Shown one piece after another: positions 12,850-24,497 of a stretch of 64,000 nt of DNA. The stretch's first letter is position 1; every line of letters begins with the position of its first letter. A program made the translations under genes and the position numbers. The DNA comes from Gelatoporia subvermispora B (taxonomy: Eukaryota; Basidiomycota; Agaricomycetes; Polyporales; Gelatoporiaceae). The notes beneath the pieces were generated by a model. The model made no database searches. It worked only from the letters and a program-made list of their open reading frames with translations, and was not told the DNA's origin. The DNA is taken from assembly GCA_000320605.2 (NCBI GenBank), contig KB445800.1:637157-701156 (forward strand), in the 5' to 3' direction.

Positions 12850-15800
12850 CTACAAACTGGTCTTCGCGCCCGGCGGCGCCCCATCAATATCGACATGTCC
12901 CTTATCATCCATCACCGCGCTCTCCGTCGACACCGCAATCCCGCGCTCGCGGATCGCAGCCTCCTCCTCCATAGACAGGCCAAGCGGGTCGCGCGGGAGC
13001 CACACGACCGGCTGCGGCTCGACGCTCGCGGGGTGGTAAAAGTCCTTCGGGCCCGCCTCCTCGTCCACGCCGCGCATCTCCTCTGCAGGGTCCGCCGACG
13101 GATCGCGGAAGTCCTTCACCTGCGGCATCCGCGGCGAGGAGTTCCTGCGTCCGCGTCCGCGCTCGGGGTCCTCGGGGTCGGCAGAGTCGACGGTCGCGGG
13201 CGGGAGCGGTTTCCCGAAGGGGTCCGCGTTGGCCACAGAGCCCGCCGTGGACGGCGCGCGCGAGCGGCGGCGGCATTGCGAGGACGCGCGCTTCTCGGCA
13301 GCGTAGTCGGCAGAGCCGACGGAGGCCTGGTCGTCACGTTCGCGTTCAGCGACCCTGCGGTTGTCGTCTCCGGCACCGTGGGCGCTCTCTGCGAGCGTAA
13401 GGGGCAGGTACTCTGTCAAGGGTCCGTACGAGTTGTTGAGGATAACATTGAAGAACGCCTGTGGGACAACGCGGGACATGTCAGCCGGCCTTCAGGGCAA
13501 GGTACCCGCGGATACGTACCGTGAATGCGATGAGGACGATCATGAGGGCGCCCTCAGGAATAGAGGTGTGTACGTTGTCGTCATTTGTCGCGAGGAAGAA
13601 CAGGGCCGTGAGGCAGATCTGCTGCAGGTACATGCCCACGAAGACTTGCTGGATGGCCTTCGGGAAAAAGAGCCCTCCGGTCTCTCCGGACTGGGGCTGC
13701 TCAAGTTGCCACGTGAAGAGGTACTTCCACATGCAGTAGAGGAGGAAGAAGGTCACACACGCGAGACCGTTGATGATGGGCGAAATAATTGAGTACGACC
13801 ATGCTACAAACCGTCGTCAGCAGGTGGATCCAAAGTACAAGGAAATTTTCACACCCACAGATCACTACAAGTAGCGTGGTCATCGGGAAGAGGGTTCCCC
13901 ATTTCACACTGCGAAGCGTGTATTTGATCTTATAGATGGAGCGCGGCGTGCTTCCAAGCACGAAGAGCTTCACGTAGTACAGAACCAGCGGAACGACCTG
14001 GAGGAACCCAGACGCCGTACCCGACAGGCCCTGGAGAATGACGTAGGTGAGGAAGAAAGTAGATGCCTGCGGCAGATGCTGGGCAAGCAACGATGGGATG
14101 TTGCCGGGATCGTTCAATAGGCTAGGAAGCGCAGCGATGATTCCTGAACTGATTGTTACAATCAGGAAGGAGTTCTGCAAAATACAATATCAGTATCGTC
14201 TAAATCGTCAACGGCCTGGGGGAACACGTACAATGACTTCAAACAGGAAGTATCTGTCCATGAGACTGAGCTCGACCGCCGTCTTCTTTGGCATGCCCTC
14301 GAATCGCGCAAGTAGGCGCAGGATGATGGGGAGGAGCATCATTAAGACAGCGAGCAACACCGGTGGCAGAATACCGGAGATGATACCAACGACGGGGCTC
14401 GGGAGCTCGCACAACCACGCGAGCCAGCTGAACTGCGCGCACAGCCCGTGCACATTGCTGACGATACCCACAAAGGCAACGGGGAATGCCCACAGGATAA
14501 TCAGCCCGAGGGTGATTCCCCAGCTGATCGCCTGGCGCACACGTGCCTCGTACGGGTTGAGGTTGAGGTTCCCCCAAATGACATCGTCCGGTGCGACGCC
14601 AATCTGCTTGCCAGCCATACGGTATGGCGCATGGTGTGTGAGACTCTGCGCGGCGAGGTGCGCGGCGACCTGTGTGTTGAAGAGGATGAACGCAGAGTTC
14701 AGCGGGGGATATGTCTGCGCGGAGCTGGGGTCCGCCTTGAGGGCGTCCGGGTGGTTTGTCTCCGCGGGGGGAACGCCTGACGAGCGCGCGACGTCCTGCG
14801 CGAGGGTGCGCCGCGCGTCTCGCAACGCTGCGTTCGTCTTCGCAATCTCGTCCCGAGCCCAATCGATCGTGTCCACTTCCTTCCCGATGAGCGGCAGCGA
14901 CGGCATCCACGAGAAGAGCGGTAGACGGTGCGACGGCCGCTTTTTGGTCGGGACTAGCTTCTCGGCGAGAGTGATGGGCCCGCGCTCCGGGTCGACGGGC
15001 GCTCCGGCGTCGACGTCGGCGTCGGAGGCGATACTGGATTGAGTGAGGGGACGGCCGACAGTGCTAGCCGTGGACGGACGTGGCGCTGTATCAGGAGATG
15101 ACGACTTCTTGCCTTGCTTTTTCGCTGCCTTGCCTTCTGCCTTCTGCCTCTTGTTACGCAACTTGACTGCAGTATTCAGGAGGTTCGTCTCAGCAGACTC
15201 AAGCTTCTTGCATGCTGCCAAACGGCGGTCGTACAAGTCTGGCATTTCTTTCAAGTCGCTGTATAGCGTGTGAATAATCAAATACACGATAGGCAAGACA
15301 AAGACCATACCGGTTGAGCCATACTTTGCTAACGCCTCCCGGGAGGTGTGAGAAGAGCTGCATAAGCGCCGATTCAGTCAGGTACCGTTGTGGTACGCCG
15401 GACACCAGAATGGTGCTGGCTTGTGCGGATGAGGAGACGGAGGGGGAGATGAGCCATCGCTGACGCGTGGTGACAAAGTGCCCCATCTCATGTCTGATGT
15501 TCCACCAGAGCCATACTGTTGGAGAGTGTCAACGATACTCATCAGGACCAGGAACAAGAAAAGGTGATGAAGGAGGGGCCATGACAAGCAATGTTGGCAT
15601 CGTGCAACATGTCGTCCCATTCGCCAAAGGTATAGCATCAGAAGGATGTAGCAGTCTGGAGGTCAAGTTTGTAGAACCGATCGTAGCAGGTAGCCACACG
15701 CCTGCCAAACAACCTCCGAGTGCCATGGGAGGGCAAACTATAAGCGCCGAACCTCGTGGACGGGCCCGAAGCGAACAAGCGTGGCGCGATCGTGAAGGAC

Positions 15801-16462
15801 GTCACCATCGCACAAGGGCCCGCTCCAAAGGAGTGACCACCATCCGATCACGCCGACCGGTGCAGACAGGGCAGATCAAAGTCCGGTCTGAATCACGATG
15901 CAGAGCGAGAAAATCGGGGAAACTGGGACTCACTTGTGAATATCCAAGCCAAGACAAGGTGCGCCCAGTACCGCGTCTGGTTCGCCATTTCGATGTTTCC
16001 AAAAGTGAACTTGTCAACACCAGAGTGTCCGGCGACGATGTTACCGACCGAGTCGACAGGCATGAGGATGAGCCACGATACGAGCCAGACGGGGAGGAAT
16101 ACGCGGCACATCATCCGGAGGAAGCGGACGAAGAAGTATGCATCTAGACCGTTCTTGTCCTTGATCTCATGGTGGTCTGCGCGAGCGAGGGCGAGCGGCC
16201 ATAGGAAGGGGTTGTCGGAGAGCGGGGCTGACCGCTTGTCTTCCGGGGGTATGTACGAGCGCGGTTGGTAGATGGCGGGGAAGTATGGGCGAACTAAGGT
16301 AAAGACGATGAGTTCTGCGCCGAAGACTGCGCCGTTGAAGATGAGAGCGGTAACGAAGGTAGAGGTGGACGCAGTGGTGGCGCCAGAAAGGCCCGAGCTG
16401 GAGCCCGACCTAGTAGATGTAAGCATTGAACGACGTGGAATGTGTGCGGCTAGGACTTACAT
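12850..16462 (-). CDS. CSC1/OSCA/TMEM63-type stress-gated cation channel
   Basis: Predicted multi-pass membrane channel of the calcium-permeable, osmosensitive OSCA/TMEM63 family (RSN1_7TM type). Exons on the minus strand: 16461-16462, 15934-16409, 15311-15515, 14232-15258, 13859-14174, 13520-13803 and 12850-13458, total 972 residues. The N-terminus has an LIFNGAVFGAELIVFTLVRP membrane segment, then FLPVWLVSWLILMPVD and YWAHLVLAWIFT; a cytosolic insert follows (LVSGVPQRYL, then a basic KKQGKK region); and a multi-helix core includes AFPVAFVGIVSNV, PVVGIISGILPPVLLAVLMM and the family segment ALFEGMPKK-like RFEGMPKKTAVELSLMDRYF. The tail is long, charged and Ser/Pro-rich. The start codon appears to be split by a 51-nt intron (AT at 16461-16462 plus G at 16409); the simpler alternative is ATG 16426 without that intron. 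One intron, 15516-15933, is unusually long at 418 nt. Confidence 0.9.
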
Positions 16463-19400
16463 GTTGAGGTCGCTACCAAAGTGGAGTAGAGTACCCAGGC
16501 GGTGAAGAAAAGATTGTAAGGAGAGGGCTGCGCGATGTGTGAGTATATGAAGGCGGAGAAGACCGTGGGCGGAGGCGCTTACATCACAGGGCACGAAGTG
16601 GAGGCGAGCAGAAAAAGTAAGGAGTGGACGGACCGACGTCGGTCACTTTTAGTGTGTTGACTGCGAGTGGAGACGAGTTTGTCTATCGGAGGCCTGGTCG
16701 TGAGTGGCACAAAGCGGAGTGTGCCTTGGTTTCGCTTGCCTTTTTCGGATCATCCTCCGGCGCTCCACCTTGTCGTCATGGCCGCTATATTTGGCTCCGC
16801 GTCCCGTCCGTGATCCTTGCTTGCTTTGGCAGTTCTCCGTTCTCTGTGAGGACCCCAGTAATCCCTTGAGCAGGATGATCCCGCTGTCCGGTCATGAATG
16901 GACCTTAAAACAAAAAAGAGCGAACGGCGGGCCCCAATTCCGTGCGAAAAGCTTCCAAAGTGGGTCAGCGGCCGGGATCAAATTCGGACGTTATAGACCC
17001 CGGATCCCCGAGCCCGGGTTCGCTTTGTGTGCTTCTTGGACGCCTGAGTGGTTGGTGGGCGACCAATAGCCTAAAATGGGGCTATGACGCTCGAAAGGCT
17101 GGCCTTAGTCCGAGAATCCGGACAAAACCAGACAGGTTCCCCCCAAAAGCCCGGACATCGAGGGCCGATTTGGGGCCGATTTGGGACTAGCTTGGATTGT
17201 AGGGAGTATCGGGTGCCCGGGGGTCCTTCTTTGCGGGCGCCCCGCGTGGTCTTGGCTACGCTGCTCGTCCGCGTCATCCTCGATGGCCGTCGTCATCACA
17301 GCAGCTGCATTCGCCGGCGCAGGTGCCCATCTATACCCATCCACAGCCTGCGGCTTGCCGCGCGCCGCCAGCCTGCAGTCGCCTCGACGTCCACTTCAAT
17401 GCTCCGACATCGGGACACGCGCGCACTAGTCGCCGTGGCAGCGCATAGAAGCGCACGTCTTTCAAACCGGTCCAAGTCTTAGAACGTTCAGGGCGATTAC
17501 TATGCGGAGTTGAAGCTTACCTGCGCATGTTGGTCTAGGCTCATCTTTGTTGTTCACGCGACCTTCCTCCCGCTCTGGACCGCGGCAGGTCATTGTTTGG
17601 AAGCACCAGCCTATGCATAAAGCACGAAGAATACAGCTCGCTGCTGATTCGAAGTCGGTGTATTGTTCATTCCGCCTCGCTTCGCCTTCCTTGTTCGCCA
17701 GCAAGTAGAATGCTATTCGACACGCTGTGTTCACTTCACACAGCGGCTTCTCGATGCCGTTCGTCGCGCATATATGCGGTGAATTCTGTATGCATGACGG
17801 ACACTCTACAAGCACGATGCTGCCGTACACGCACCAGAATGTTCTTGCGAACTCCGCTATGTGCCTTCGGGCCTCGGACCATCCGACGGTGTGGCGTGCC
17901 CTGATGTTGCCTTGTTCTGACACAGTCGCGAACAGCACGCCATCAGATCGGGCACGAGGCGTTTGAAAATCGCACCGGTAAGTCGCAATGCATGGAGAAT
18001 GGAGATATCGTGTGGGCGTGAGGACGTCCAAGCATCGTGGACCAGACCCAAATTCTATAGTTCCAAGTCCGACCCGACTAGAATTTGACCTAGATGTACT
18101 CCTCCAAGAGATTAGCGTGGCTATGGTGTATAGCGTTGGAGTACTTACGAACTTGAATTTTAGATTCTAAGGTCATGTGGAACGGGATCTGCGCGATTTG
18201 GCGAGGCAAGACGAGACGACAATGAGGGAAGAAGTAAAGGCGTGTTGCGCCGGATTTCGCCAATTGCCAGCTTTATATAGTTGAATCACCTTGACATAGA
18301 TGTATCAAATTTGCTGAGGGATTCGCGACAGAGCAGCACGTAGCGAACTTCATTCGAAGCAGCTTGCCGTGGATCCACAATTTCGTTGGATCGGGATAAC
18401 GAGTTGCCACATTCGGTCAGCTCAATCGAGGATCTCATGGCCCCGATCTACCACGCGGAGTTTCCAAATGAGGGCGCTTCAACCTACAGTACTTGGGTCG
18501 AATATTGCAGACAATATTGTTATCGTATGATGCCGTTGGTCATAGCTTGTCCGCCACTGATTGCACTGAGGGGGACCGTGGTGTAATTGTCCGTCCAACG
18601 GAATGAACGAGTAAGATCCGAAGTTGACATTCCAATTTTGCATGGACGAAGGTGATTGACAGCTATGTGCCACTTCATGCAGGTCCTGCCAGGTGTCGTC
18701 TCATCCTGACAGGATATACTGCTGCCAGTCAAGTCCGTGCCGATTGCCACGACCGTTAATAAAATTATGCCTCGCCAGGACGTGGGAAGGACAGATATAC
18801 GGGAATTCCGATCATAAGACTGTCCGGAGTTTTACCTTGCAAGTTTGCGACATTTCGGCCAGGTGCAGGAAATCGCACTGCCCCCATCGCACTGAGCAGA
18901 GGATACATGTCCTGTTTCGCATCGTTTCGTGAGGTCGCGTCAATGCACGAAGCGTCGATATTTCTTCGGTGTGGGCACCACGAGAAGCGAGACGGACATC
19001 CCAGAGAGCCGATTGAAGGAGGAAGACGAGGAATAAAGCGCTTGTTCGCGCAAAGACTGCAAAGTACGTACGTACAGCCTTGGGCGATCAATCACGTGTT
19101 TATCCGGCGATGGACTACCGCCTTTGAACTGGATTTGGAACGCGTTGCGAAGCATACTGTGGCCGTGTCAGGCTGCGACTTCCGAAATCGAGTCCACGTA
19201 CCCAGCACTGTGCAGTCAAGACGCGTCGAACTCGATATCGATTCTTCTGGCAACTCTAGCATAGAGTCGTATTTCTGATCCACCTGACATCGTGGCTTAC
19301 CTTGCTCAACAATATGACCGACATGGTCACTTATCACGCCTAGGCGTAGACAAGATCCTCAAGCTCGTTTTGAAAACTTCGCGCTAGATGATCCGCCCCC

Positions 19401-19888
19401 AATATACACCGAACGATGCGTATATCTGAAACTCGATCCGACCGGCCTGAGGAGGGGACAAGATGACGGCGTTCGTTGCCTGCACACAAGTGTGTAAAAC
19501 ATGGTGCCGGCGTCCCTTGATGTTGCACGGAAAGACTTCGACATTCCGAGACACCTATTTTCCCTGTTCTTGCCATACATGATCATACATGAGCTATCCA
19601 GATAGGAGAATTGCGATACAGATGGCTTGCAAACGTATACCGCTGAAACAAGCAGCGGAGTATTCTTCTTGACATATGCACATCGACGGGACGAGCACCA
19701 AGTCACTCACGAATACGACGCCTGCCAAGGACGGGGACGAGCTCTCGCATACTCACCATCGTCCCCGCGCCCGGCATCTACTCTGCCTGCCCAGCTCGCA
19801 CAACCCTGTGCGTACGGACGCGTTGCCTTCCGCCCCGCCTCGCAGTGGATAAACTCTCGTTATCCACGTTTCCGCGCACCCTCATTTC
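16463..19888. other. 3.4-kb gene-poor region
   Basis: No gene that I can support. The longest frames (17462-18031 minus, 189 codons; 18907-19278 plus, 123 codons) lack domains, and their composition looks non-coding. A short direct repeat of GGGCCGATTTG occurs at about 17163-17185. The CSC1-like promoter should lie at the left end. Confidence 0.5.
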
Positions 19889-21588
19889 TCACGTCATCCC
19901 TGCCTCCTGTGTCCTCGCCACCCTGCGCTTTGCAAGTAACCGATACAACTCGCGCAGGCGCACACACGCCTCGAGCTCCTCCTGAAAGCTCTCCTCCTCG
20001 CCGTCACGGCGCAGCAGGAGTGCGCCGGGGAACACCGCGTCGAGGAACACCGCAAAGTCCGCGGGTGCGCCTTCAAAATCCACCAGTACGAGCCACCGCA
20101 AGCCTAGCGCAGGCACGGCGAGGACGTCCGAGGCGGGGCCGACGGCTACCTTCGTGACCTCCATGGTGGTTAGGTCCGGACATTGCGCGGCGAGGTGGGC
20201 AAGGGCGGCAGTTGACACAAACGTACTCTTCCCGAGGCACAGTGTGAGTGAGGCGAGGCGCGGCCATGCGGCAGCCATCGCGCCGAGGTCGTTGTCTGAC
20301 AATTCGACATGGAGCTCGTCATCCCTGGGGCTCTCCGAGCGTGTCGTGCGCCTGAACGCCACGCACTCGAGGCCGCGCAGGCCGAGCAGGGGGCGCAGAC
20401 ACATGTCGAGGAGATGCACGGCGCCCTCGGGCGCGTCGGCGGCGCAGAACGGCGTGTTGACCTCGACGGCGAGGAGGGAGCGCCCGAAGCGCGCGGCGAG
20501 CGTCTCGAGCGTCGTGCGGAGCTCGAACGGCTCGTCGCGGAATGCACTGAAGATGTAGCGGCTCATTTGCACGCGCGCGAGATGCGGCGAGGTGATGGTC
20601 TGCAGCGCACAGTCGAGCGTGGCCCAGGACTGCGTCGAAACCGTGAGCTGCCGGAGGGCGGGGAACCCGCGCACGTCGCGCAGCTCGGCCGCGCCTTCGG
20701 CGACGTCGACGTGAAGTTCCTCGAGGTTTTGCATCTTCGCGAGCAGTTCCCAAGTCTCAAACGTGAAGCTTGGTAGTCCAGTGAGGATCTCGAGCCGTCG
20801 TAGCTTGTTGAGTGGGGCTGGGGGAGCGAAAGGGGAGAGGAAGTGTGGATCGGGTAGCATGAGCCGGACGTTCTGCACAAGCGGTAGTTTACTCTGCAAA
20901 AGTCCTGATGGGCCTCCAAGTTCACAGAGTGTCTGCCAGTGCGGGCCTGTGTCGAAGTCGTCCATGAGGTTGACGTGCAGCCTCTGGAGAGTAGGCGGAA
21001 CAATGGAGACGAGCGCAATGAGCTCCTCTGCGGAGACGATGCCGAATTCCGCTTCGACAAGCCGCGGGAAGAGCGGATGGCCGCCATTATGGGGTACGAG
21101 GGACGCGAGGATGCGTGTCGCGTTGAGCAGATCGCGGTCGATGTCCCCCAGCGTCAAGCGTCGCAGGCGACGCGCACGCGCGCAGAAGCGCGCCCAGTCT
21201 TGGTCGCGCATTTGCCCCAGCTGGACGCAGCAGAGTTAGCACTTCCCTACAAAAACCGACACTAGTACGCCTTCACACTCACCGATGCATGTTCCGGCCC
21301 CTCTTCTGGCGCGCTCACCGCCGCGGGTACGAATGTCGAGAACAGATTGAGCAGTGGCTCGGCAGAGTCGAGCTCTTCCCATAGGGCGTTTTGCGCAAAG
21401 TCCGACCACGCCTTGCAGACGCGTGCGGAACAGGCCAATGCGTTGCGATTCGCGGCCTTATCCAAGGCGTGCAGATCTTCTGCTCCAGGAAGCCCGAATG
21501 GTATTGCTTGAGTGCAATTGCGCGGCATAAGTTGGTCGAAGAGGACTGGGAGGATGTCGTATGAATACAAAACACGGTGGAAGGCCAT
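19889..21588 (-). CDS. F-box/LRR-like protein, cluster member 1
   Basis: Two exons on the minus strand, 21283-21588 and 19889-21220, separated by a 62-nt intron with a GCTAAC branch site, give 545 residues. The N-terminal part (SYDILPVLFDQLMP, then ALACSARVCKAWSDFAQNALWEELD, about residues 5-75) fits a degenerate F-box. The rest is a series of loosely repeated leucine-rich segments (LQRLHVNLM, LRRLEILTGLPSF, NLEELHVDVAEG, LASLTLCLGKS), as in the large basidiomycete F-box/LRR families thought to recruit substrates to SCF ubiquitin ligases. The partner substrate is unknown. It shares architecture and intron position with the next gene upstream (23521 to 21830), so the cluster arose by tandem duplication. 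GC content is clearly higher than in its neighbour, giving long antisense open frames that are not genes. The start is ATG 21588; upstream in-frame ATGs lack similarity to the paralogue. Confidence 0.85.
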
Positions 21589-21829
21589 ATTTATCGTGCT
21601 TATACGATTCTGCTGAACTTGATAAATGAATGCCAAACAGTGACTCAAGGCGGCGTAAGTCGCAAGTTCGACGATGCTCTCCGGGAACGCGCAATATTTG
21701 AATTTGACTTTTCGTGTCAAAATCGCCACGTGCCTTTGGCGCCTATGGGTAGAACACATTGCAAACGCCCGAGGCGCTGTTACTATCGCGATGTCCTTCC
21801 TGATCCTCGTCGGCATCGAGATCCGATAT

Positions 21830-23521
21830 CTACGTGTGCCCCCTAGTCTCGCGCAAGGAATCACGCTTGAGCAATGCATCTTTGAGTGCTTTATACTCCT
21901 GGTCAACGTCTTCGTCTCCCTGGAAGCTCCTGTAGAGCTTTGCGATTTCTGGATCGCGAAATGCATGGTCCAAAACCTCGGCCATCGTGTCAGAATCGCC
22001 GACAAATGCGCCCAAAGCAAGAAATCGAAGACCGTGCGGGAATTGAGGGGGCGGATACTCCATGGCCGATCTCGGGGAAACGGTGACACCCTCGAGTTCT
22101 AGTATGTCCAAAGCGGGACACGAAGACAACAGCTCTGTCACAGACGCGGTCGTTGGATAGGTGCGTAAACCTGGGTCCATCACTAGTCTTGTGAGCAGTG
22201 GCCAAGATGTTCCCATATTGCATAGTATGTCGTTTGGTAGATCAACTTGAATATCCTCGTCGTAGTCCATTGGCCAACGCGTGAAGTCGAATGACTCGAT
22301 TCCTCGGGCGGCGAGGAGGTAAATGCCGTCGCCAACACCACGATTACCTCCTGCAGGAATTTGGAGGAAAATTTTAACGGTACGCAGGGTCTGAGAATAG
22401 CTCTTGGACAGTAAGGACATGGCGGTAGCAAAGGTGTGCTGCGGAAGTTCGAACCGCCCATCGCGCTCATGGCGAATCTCGACACGCTTGAGAGATGGAG
22501 ACGTGATTGCGTTGAGGACCAAGTCCACCACACTCCATGTAGATATGTCGAGCGTCAGGTCTGTGAGAGACGGGAATCCACGACATCCGCGCAGCTCAGT
22601 TCCACTCCCTGTGGCACTAGCCTCTAGTTTATTGAGGTCAGGTAGTACAGATAATGCCTGCCATAGTTGAGCTTCAAAGCTGTCGAGGATATTAGCCAGA
22701 TGTAGAGTTCGTAGTCCTTGGAATGGAAATAGGCTATCAGAAGGGTCAACTATGAGGCTACGCATGGTGGCGAGATACGTTATTCGTAGTTCTTGGAGGT
22801 GGGGGAAATCAAAAGACAGGGATCGCAATAAGCCGCCGCGATCAGTTAACACCTGCAAATTGGAGTCGTCCTCACTTCCACTTAATGTGAAATGAATATC
22901 AAGTTTCTTGAGCTTGCGGGGCATGGTTGCACATAGCTGCTGAAGAGCTCCGGTGTCAACCATTCCGAAGTCTGCCGTTAGGAGACTTGGGAAATTTTCT
23001 CTGTGCTGTGGCTGAGATACAAGTGATTTATGAGCCTGGCGAAAATCCAGCCGCTCGGAACTCTTTTCATGAAGGCGGAGGTGATGAATGTGTTCGGAGT
23101 ACATCAGGAAGCGCTCCCACTCAGAGCGCGATGTTGTTTGCAGCTGAACATCGGTGAAATCAGTGGTGAGGACTAGTACGAAAGTGCTGCATGAACTAAC
23201 ATGGGCAACAGAGCTTGTGCAAATCCAGTGATCTAGTACAGTCTCTCCGTACATCGAGAACGAACAGAATAGGGGTTTTGGAGTGTCGAGTCTCCTCCAT
23301 ATAATGTCCAGGACAAGCCGACACCACACTTTGCATACGAGTGCGCAATTAACGAGTGAGCGAAGCCATGCTTTCCGCTCCCCCCGGCGACCATGGATTC
23401 TGAGATACCAATATTGATCATTAAGGTGTTTGGGTGGCATATCATCTGGCGCAACCTTCTCGAAGACGAGCTTTAGGATATCGTCGCAAGCTAAGGCACG
23501 ATGAGAAATCATGTCCATCAC
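21830..23521 (-). CDS. F-box/LRR-like protein, cluster member 2
   Basis: The frame is open from 23521 to 21830 without interruption, but comparison with member 1 shows a 57-nt GTTAGT..CAG intron at 23144-23200 that happens to be in frame and free of stops. The spliced product is 544 residues (563 unspliced). The N-terminal F-box-like region reads ALACDDILKLVFEKVAP, then VNCALVCKVWCRLVLDIIWR. Leucine-rich segments follow (LKKLDIHFTLSG, LQELRITYLATM, LRTLHLANIL, LTRLVMDPGLRTYPT, LDILELEGVTVSP). Likely role, from the family: substrate receptor of a cullin-RING ubiquitin ligase; the target is unknown. It is head-to-tail with member 1 and with the broken member 3. ATG 23521 and ATG 23518 are adjacent; either could start. 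The C-terminus is charged and ends RGHT. Confidence 0.85.
   Translation of the reverse strand: MMDMISHRALACDDILKLVFEKVAPDDMPPKHLNDQYWYLRIHGRRGERKAWLRSLVNCALVCKVWCRLVLDIIWRRLDTPKPLFCSFSMYGETVLDHWICTSSVAHVSSCSTFVLVLTTDFTDVQLQTTSRSEWERFLMYSEHIHHLRLHEKSSERLDFRQAHKSLVSQPQHRENFPSLLTADFGMVDTGALQQLCATMPRKLKKLDIHFTLSGSEDDSNLQVLTDRGGLLRSLSFDFPHLQELRITYLATMRSLIVDPSDSLFPFQGLRTLHLANILDSFEAQLWQALSVLPDLNKLEASATGSGTELRGCRGFPSLTDLTLDISTWSVVDLVLNAITSPSLKRVEIRHERDGRFELPQHTFATAMSLLSKSYSQTLRTVKIFLQIPAGGNRGVGDGIYLLAARGIESFDFTRWPMDYDEDIQVDLPNDILCNMGTSWPLLTRLVMDPGLRTYPTTASVTELLSSCPALDILELEGVTVSPRSAMEYPPPQFPHGLRFLALGAFVGDSDTMAEVLDHAFRDPEIAKLYRSFQGDEDVDQEYKALKDALLKRDSLRETRGHT
23144..23200 (-). other. In-frame 57-nt intron of F-box member 2
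   Basis: GTTAGT at the donor, TACTAG as a possible branch site and TTCAG at the acceptor. The position matches the intron of member 1 (after the residues SSVAH here, PEHAS there). Its length is a multiple of three and it has no stop codon, so ORF-based annotation would miss it. Confidence 0.75.
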
Positions 23522-24201
23522 GTCGTCGTGACGAATAGCCAGCGAGGATGCAGGCGTGCAGCAGGGAGTGGTGAGATGAGGTGAGGACAGTGGAATACGC
23601 GAAGTGAACTGAAAGCCGCGGCGACGACATGGGCCACTCTATTCCCAATTTGGCGGCTTGTCACCGAACTAACACGTGACAAACACCATTACATTGCAGC
23701 AGTAGTGCGATAGGTGCTCTCAGATGTCCGTACAGGGATGTTAAACTGGCTTAGATGCTTGCTTAGCCCCTCGTGGTGCCTCCATACGGGTGACTACAGC
23801 GTTGAGTGCACTGAGTTGCTCTAGTTCTTCTTCATCCCCTTGGAAGAAAATCTGCATTTTGCACACGATCGGGTCAAAGAACACTTCGTCGAGGAAGTGC
23901 GCCAAGATTTCACTGTCACCGAACAACTCGCGAAGCGCGAGGAAACGTAAATGATGAGGAAATATGGGCGCGATTGTGACGTCTTCCGCTGGAGAAACGG
24001 CGAGACCTTCGAGCTCCAGATGCTCCAATACAGGGCACCGGGACAAAAATTCGGCGAGAGCTTTCGTGGATGGATATGCGCGCAAACCGAGTATGAGCAC
24101 CATCTTGGTGAGCAGAGGCCATGCTTCGCCCATTTTGCGGAGGATGTCGTCTCTCCCCCCGCAAGATGTAATGCCACTATCGTGAGTTTAATACGTACCC
24201 T

Positions 24202-24343
24202 GACAATTACAGCGAGACGACAGACGACCCCTTTGCGTTAGGAGCTGCTTTGACGACACTGTGTACGCACCAAGGGAGAACGCTACGTGCTGTGGAAATT
24301 TATATTCTCCTGTTCGCCGACGAGAACGCTAACCCCGTCCTTG
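24202..24343 (+). repeat. 142-bp direct repeat, copy A
   Basis: Identical base for base, by eye, to 24356-24497. The two copies are separated by 12 bp, so the period is 154 bp, not a multiple of three. It sits inside the inverted part of the broken F-box gene. Perfect identity implies a very recent event. Confidence 0.95.
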
Positions 24344-24355
24344 GTTCTTCGCCGC

Positions 24356-24497
24356 GACAATTACAGCGAGACGACAGACGACCCCTTTGCGTTAGGAGCT
24401 GCTTTGACGACACTGTGTACGCACCAAGGGAGAACGCTACGTGCTGTGGAAATTTATATTCTCCTGTTCGCCGACGAGAACGCTAACCCCGTCCTTG
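24356..24497 (+). repeat. 142-bp direct repeat, copy B
   Basis: Second copy of the repeat at 24202-24343. Copy B is the one that continues in frame into the rest of the inverted F-box segment (ENANPVLDLGESFLPLL), so copy A looks like the added one. Confidence 0.95.

Noticed and set aside
12838..13524. 228-codon Arg/Val-rich plus-strand frame
   Set aside because: Antisense shadow of the C-terminal exon of the CSC1-like gene; composition is typical of a shadow frame.
14047..15042. 331-codon plus-strand open frame
   Set aside because: It is antisense to the CSC1-like core exon, which is a clear family match. Its length comes from high GC content.
15467..16147. 226-codon plus-strand frame across the long CSC1-like intron
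   Set aside because: It overlaps exons on the opposite strand and has no domain or start context of its own.
17462..18031. 189-codon minus-strand frame in the gene-poor region
   Set aside because: No domain, many Cys and rare codons, and no joinable flanking exons. Kept out for lack of support, not disproved.
19627..20157. 176-codon plus-strand Pro/Arg-rich frame
   Set aside because: It overlaps the 3' end of F-box member 1 antisense; low-complexity composition.
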